Below, piece by piece: positions 58,748-64,000 of a stretch of 64,000 bases of DNA. A program made the translations under genes and the position numbers. Position 1 is the first letter of the stretch; every line of letters starts with the position of its first letter. The notes under the pieces are model-generated. The model was not told the DNA's origin and searched no databases. It worked only from the letters and a program-made list of their open reading frames with translations. Source of the stretch: Fragilaria radians (taxonomy: Eukaryota > Bacillariophyta > Fragilariophyceae > Fragilariales > Fragilariaceae); NCBI GenBank assembly GCA_900642245.1, contig CAAAJI010000019.1, positions 177,183 through 241,182 on the forward strand, in the 5' to 3' direction.

Positions 58748-59581
58748 GTGGATCAAATTTCATATAATTTCTATCAGTTGATATACTCTGAGGACTGTCA
58801 TACCGTCTTTTGCACGCTGAAAAATGTTCTTAGTCGAGGCCAATCAATCATAACAAATCTTTTCCAGGCTTGTATGCTTTGCACTGCTTTGGCAAGTGGG
58901 AAATTTCTTTTATTTTAGGCTTAGGCTGATGCGCGATAGTTTTACTCACAATAGTGTAAAGGTTATATGTTGCCTCCCTTTTCTTCTTTTGATTCGAAAG
59001 CTAGTAAAAAGAAGTTTATCTAGATTAAAAATTATGACAAGTTGATGAACGGAGAGTGGATGATCCTTATATAACTACCATGTATTTGACAACTAATGAT
59101 GATGACCTGGACTGGTCATTTCTTTGATAATAGGCAGAATATGCGCGCAAGAGATCATAATCCTAATGAAGGTGAGGTCTTAACGTAGTTGATGTGAGGT
59201 TGGGTGAAGAATTCATAAGTATTACTATCTTTATCGAATACTTTAGTCAAATTTTTGCATCAATACTGATGTGATCTTTGTTAAGTCGATCTTTTTCCTT
59301 GTGTAACCTCTCAATCACTGGGCATCATTAGAGCAATTAAAAAATTGCTATTGTGAAAGGATGACAAATGAGGTCTCTGAAAGGAAAATCATTTGTTATC
59401 ACAACATCTCGAAAAGAAAGAAATATTTTTTGTGACATCAGTATCTCGAGACAAGATGTATGAATAGGTTTTAACTTGGGGACATCAATGATTTGAAGAT
59501 AATTTGATGAGAGAATGATTGTTATCAATTTTCATTTAACTCAATCCAACAAAAAAGTAAAATTATGGGAAAGTGGCATTT

Positions 59582-59626
59582 GAGTCAATCGAGTCAATCG
59601 AGTCAATCTAGTCAATCTAGTCAATC
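59582..59626. repeat. 9-bp tandem repeat upstream of GT61-like copy 3
   Basis: Five units of (g/t)agtcaatc in a row, about 160 bp before the start codon. Unit A has only two such units at 53195-53212. The first unit forms TGAGTCA, the core recognised by AP-1/Gcn4-type bZIP factors. A regulatory role is speculative. Confidence 0.85.
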
Positions 59627-59784
59627 TTCGTTAAATGTCGTTTCGAATGTGCGTTTGTCTCGAGTCTCCAGGAGAGAAGATTCCATCTACATAATCGTCG
59701 TCCATGCTTTCTACCCATAGATCGAAACGTGTTTGTTCGATTGCAACAACCCCAAAGATTCGCCATTGATGCATAAACATCAAG

Positions 59785-62513
59785 ATGACAAGCTGGAATT
59801 CTTGGCGTGCACCCAAGAGAATAGACTACAGGCTTCATGGCTGCATACAGTATATCTCAATAATCTCAATGGTAATACTTTATCACAAGTTCTTGGTTTT
59901 GCACATCTCATCTTTGATTAATGATGAAGAGTCACAACAAAAAATGTTTGTTCTTGATTTTCCCTCGAATGACCCCAAGCACAACACTTCTTTCACAGTC
60001 AACACAACTTCCTTTGCCAAGGAAATCCAACGGGACATAATGGAAACATTTATAACTTCTATAGCTCCGACTTCAAATGTCCATTGTGTTGGTGAGACAT
60101 TTAACGAATCCAGACGCGAGGCTCCGGCTTCTCTGTATAGATCTTGTCGCTACAAGAATCTATGCTACGATATCAAAAGAAAAGATTTGGTCTTATTCCC
60201 GTCACAAAGGCATCTACTCTTGTTTTCAAAGCTACACTCCGACGTGTTTCTATCTTCCATTCCAAAAGCTGTGATGCTTTCAGAAGTTTTACCCTCAAAT
60301 CCAGAGCAAACACCCCAGGTGCTTCCAACATATCAAGCAAGGAGACAGCAAGATAGATATCATCTCGTTGTTGACAAGAGTGCAGTGTGGATTCCATTAC
60401 AACCTCATTCCTGTTCTAGTATCCTTTGGGACATATTCCTACCTGTGTATACTTTGCTCGAGCTCTTCAACCTACAAGACCAACGTTTTCTGATTCTCCT
60501 CTTAGAAGGCTCAAAGTGTTCAGCTCGAAGGATCCAAAATTTTGTAAATATGAAAGATTCCGGTGCCAACTTCTCAGTGGTAAGATTTAGGGATTGGAAG
60601 TTATCTGAACAAATCGATATTGAAAATACAACACATAAGGATTACATCTGTTTTCATGACTCCCTTGTGGGTCTGGGTGCTCACGGTGACCATCAGGCCT
60701 TTCGTTCAAGTCAGTATGGCGATGACTATCGGAAAAAACGTTCGCCTCCTAATCACCTTCGACGTGAGTCCAATCTACGCGGTTTCCGAAACTTTTGGCT
60801 ACAACAATGGAATCTAGTTCCAACACAGCCGACAACGTTGAAGATGGCATATTCCTCCCTTATCTCGCGTCGATTGATATCGTCCATTACGAAAATTTCA
60901 GGAATTGAAGTTCTTGTCTGGCCGTTGAAGGCTTCCACTCAAACTAAGTTAGAGATGGTCATAGATCTCTCTATTTTAATCCTATCCTCGACAGAGGATT
61001 TGACCGTCGCATTTTTCTTACCTAAAGGTGCCACTCTTATTCTTTTAGGTAAAGCAAATGAAGATTGGGACCTATGGAGCAACAACTCTCAACTTCGAGT
61101 TCACCTTTTGGGAGGAAAACCGGTTGACACACTTCAGTATCTTGTCCGTGAAGTGATTACTCAATGGAATCAAGACAAAAGTGAAAAGTCAAAGATTGCT
61201 GTCAAAGACTCATTACCATTTGTCAACCATCAAAATGTTATATTTGTTAATGGTACGCCACCAACAACTCGAGTGCATTGTGTCGGTGAAAAGCTGTATC
61301 CAAATCATCTTGGATCCGAATGGTTTCGCACATGCCACTATGAGAATATTTGCTTTGATTTGTGGAAGAAAACATTTGTTGCCTCTTTGTCATCTCAGAG
61401 CCAGGAAATCATGTCTAAAGTAATAAAAATGAGAAGGTGGGAAGAAATGTACCTGTCTTCGATGTTACAAAAGGACGTTGTTAGTCCGCAGCTTAACAAA
61501 TTGGGAGGTGGATATCCATTTTATTCAGATAATCCACAGACTGTTGATCTATCCAATGTATCATCATATTATCTATACGAGGGAACTTGGCTTTCCACCC
61601 AAGTTTTCTCATCCACTAATTCAGGTATGATTTGATCCTAACCGTAATCATGATGCATATAGTTTCATTTTTATTTATTATGACTCACCCTGTACCCTAT
61701 GTTGATTCAGGTCATGTGCTGTGGGATGTGTTTCTTCCATTTTTTTCCTTGCTCGAACTGTTTGATTTGGACAAGCGAAAGGTTCTCGTTACTCTATTTC
61801 CCTCGAAAACATCTATTCGCCAGGTCTACACCTTTTTGGCCAACGCCTTTGGGATTCAAGGCGACCCGATGTCAAATGAACTTCTCAACATTCCCAACTC
61901 TCAATCCCGATATGTTTGTGCTTTACACGGAGGAAGTGGGTATGGATGGCTGATGGATCATGGATTTGGAGATCACGGATGGAGAGAAGGTGACACAATG
62001 TATCCGGTAAATTTGCGTCGTGGGCCAGAGCTTTTACGTTTTAGAAATTTCATCCTTGAGAATTTGAAAATTCCAACGGAATCAAATAGTACAGCCAAAG
62101 TCCAAATCGTATTCTCTATCAATTCCTCATTCGAAAAAAAACGTCGAATTAACTTCCAAGAAGAGTTTGAAGCAATGAAGAAACTTCGCTTACCGGGAAA
62201 ACGCTATGCTGTGCATAGGTATCATCTGTCTTCCTTTCCGCTACAAAAACAAATTGAGATTGCAGCCGAAACTTTCATTTTTATCTCCGCAGTGGGTGGG
62301 GGGACATTTCCTGCATTTTTTCTACCTCGTGGATCCACACTCATTCTTTATGGAGACAAAGAAATGCATTTAGATTTCGATATTTTCAATAATTGCGGTC
62401 ATCTAAGGGTTCATTGGATGTCGTTACATTCTAGATTAAACGATACCGATATTTTGATGGAGCTCATACAAGATGAGATTGCAACTCGTGGATGGTCAGT
62501 GATGAAAGCATAA
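59785..62513 (+). CDS. Two-domain GT61-like type II membrane glycosyltransferase, copy 3
   Basis: Two exons, 59785-61624 and 61711-62513. The 86-bp intron differs from that of copy 2 by only a few bases. 880 residues. Same layout as copy 2: N-terminal anchor (~22-44), first Cys-rich block CVGETFNESR, LWDIFLPVYTLLELF, second block CVGEKLYPNHLGSEW, and GGG-containing C-terminal sugar-nucleotide-like site. The lumenal stem (residues ~45-95) is quite unlike copy 2, and a short patch before the splice site (around IKMRRWEEMYLSSM) also differs. The rest is almost identical, suggesting recent duplication or gene conversion of the catalytic part. Function is inferred as for copy 2. Confidence 0.7.
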
Positions 62514-63528
62514 ACAAATTGCATCCCCCAAAAAGGAATGCCACGGATGTGAGATAAAAGTATCTCAAGAAAAATTGCTTGGCGTTACTTTGACACATTA
62601 TTGATTTCGAAACAATTCATTGTCACCCAACGATATGTCCTCCGGCTACAATGAAGACATGAACAAATATTTTTCAATTCAAAGCATGAATACGCCATGC
62701 TTAATGAGCTAATGTGTAAATGAAGATATGTTGTCAAGTTGATGACTTGGAGAGAACATAACCCTGTAAAGGTTAAAAAGCAATACTCTGTAAAAGGAAT
62801 TAACATCATACACTTTATTTTTCAGACCTAACAAACTAAATATTTACATGCCCAACCAATGAATTTTGATATATCTTTCCAAACTAATGTTATGACTTTA
62901 TTTCAGTGATTATGTGATGGGGACTGATCTCAACTTTACACGGTTAGCAAGAGTTCATTACGTAAACAGGACGTCTCTAGGATGACACCACAAAAAGGAT
63001 GTAGGACAAAGTAAGAATGAACGAGATCAGCAATAGCAGGTGTTCATTTCACAATTCATACCTTGAACAACTTATTGAGTAATTATGTTGGAAACAAGTT
63101 AATTGACATACCTGTCATGTTCAAGGCAATACAATCAGAGAAGTGTCTGTGATAGTTTTAGAAAAGGAGGCACTGGATCTTCATGAGATACAGCTCCATG
63201 ATGTAGCTTTCCAATTTCATACATACTAGGTTCCAAGAAAGTTGTGCTTCATGTAACCATTGGAACTAAGATGAAAATCTCATTTCAGTATGAGAAGAGA
63301 ACAGTTGGAATGGCAAGACAATGGAAATTATTTAGCTTTGTAGTTGAAGATAGAGAAATCAATGTTTTATGTAACAGTTGGATTAGCTTGTTGAACACCA
63401 GAAATGTAATTAGGATTTGATTTCAACTCGGGAATGCCGTCATTATCCTTCATTTTATAAAAGAGAGACAAATGCAATGTACTGAAGATTTAAACTTGTT
63501 CCATCCAAGGGTAAAGTTGAAAGCATTT

Positions 63529-64000
63529 TGACCTACCTTGACTAGGATCAAGAAGCAAATCCCTAACACAATAGGTTGTAAGCAATAACAGTTTAATAAT
63601 AATATGTTAAGCTAAAGAGATGTGTGTGTGTACCGGTGTAAGGAGATGTCCTATACCGTTAGTGCATAGTAAATAGTAGTAGGATTTACATATCCTTATA
63701 TTTACTCATCTATCTATGGATAGTTACAAGTAAACTATCCTATTCTATATTGACCACAAGTTTACTATGATAAACTTAGTGAGGCATAACTATTGCTTAT
63801 AAATGGAGAGTATTGTTATACAATCCAGGACCGGATCTAAAGTAAGACAGTTATAACAATAATCTAAATAAACATCTAAATTAGAAGATCTAAATTAGAA
63901 GACAACTCTTTAATTATAAAGAGTTGAAGGTCTAAACTAACTTATCTTTATGGACAACACACTTGTCCTTATGGACATGGTTGAAGTGCACTAAGCCACC
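63529..64000 (-). repeat. LTR-like repeat, inverted copy, running off the window
   Basis: Reverse complement of the repeat at 57544-57982, with moderate divergence and small indels. Clear similarity covers 63529-63977, and weaker similarity continues to the window edge, so the full element is not visible. Confidence 0.65.

Larger units (their letters stand above)
58748..63325. repeat. Segmental tandem duplication, unit B
   Basis: Second copy of the GT61-bearing unit (see 52438-56575). Gene starts are offset by 6416 bp. The 3' flank carries about 300 bp not present in unit A at roughly 62.79-63.10 kb. Confidence 0.85.

Noticed and set aside
1..64000. CRISPR arrays, tRNA and rRNA genes
   Set aside because: No regularly spaced identical repeats and no cloverleaf or rRNA landmarks were seen. 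A covariance-model scan would be needed to exclude small RNAs.

Overview
The window is AT-rich nuclear eukaryotic DNA. Genes are small to medium, with short GT-AG introns of about 73-299 bp. The gene set suggests a stramenopile, most likely a diatom: prefoldin 6, Bdp1, Noc2, p23 with a Gly-Gly-Met tail, Tim21, a two-domain rhodanese, a GNAT-LysM-HMG fusion and two-domain GT61-like membrane glycosyltransferases. The diatom assignment is an inference from family content and gene style. No rRNA, tRNA, CRISPR array or bacterial-type operon was seen.

Layout. 0-7 kb: an apparently intact eukaryotic tyrosine recombinase gene (minus strand), then a long imperfect direct duplication, one copy of which ends at a 20-base run of N. 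7-13.7 kb: a membrane-anchored cyclophilin-like protein, a RING/coiled-coil protein with one intron, and an unknown acidic protein. 14-16.5 kb: a truncated Mutator-like (FAR1/MULE) transposase relic beside poly-C tracts. 16.5-19.4 kb: a GNAT + two LysM + HMG-box protein. 21-30.8 kb: a compact housekeeping block with a double-SET protein (apparent 1-base frame break), BDP1, NOC2, PFDN6 and a rhodanese. 32-35.4 kb: an STAND-like ATPase/TPR protein with one intron. 36-38.8 kb: the first GT61-like gene (minus). 39-44.5 kb: a DDE transposase relic and a complete-ended hAT element with a perfect 8-bp target duplication and a broken transposase. 46-51 kb: a hotdog-fold mitochondrial candidate, p23 and TIM21. 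52-64 kb: a segmental tandem duplication carrying two near-identical GT61-like genes, separated by a decayed Ty3/gypsy integrase region and an LTR-like repeat that recurs inverted at the window end.

How the genes relate. BDP1 (RNA polymerase III initiation) and NOC2 (60S ribosome assembly) are divergent and share a 173-bp intergenic region. NOC2/PFDN6 and p23/TIM21 are tail-to-tail pairs with short spacers. The three GT61-like genes form a local family that has expanded among transposon debris. Each encodes two related halves behind an N-terminal membrane anchor, as expected for Golgi glycosyltransferases. Most intron boundaries given here were worked out by reading frame continuity together with family sequence patterns, and none has been tested against transcripts.
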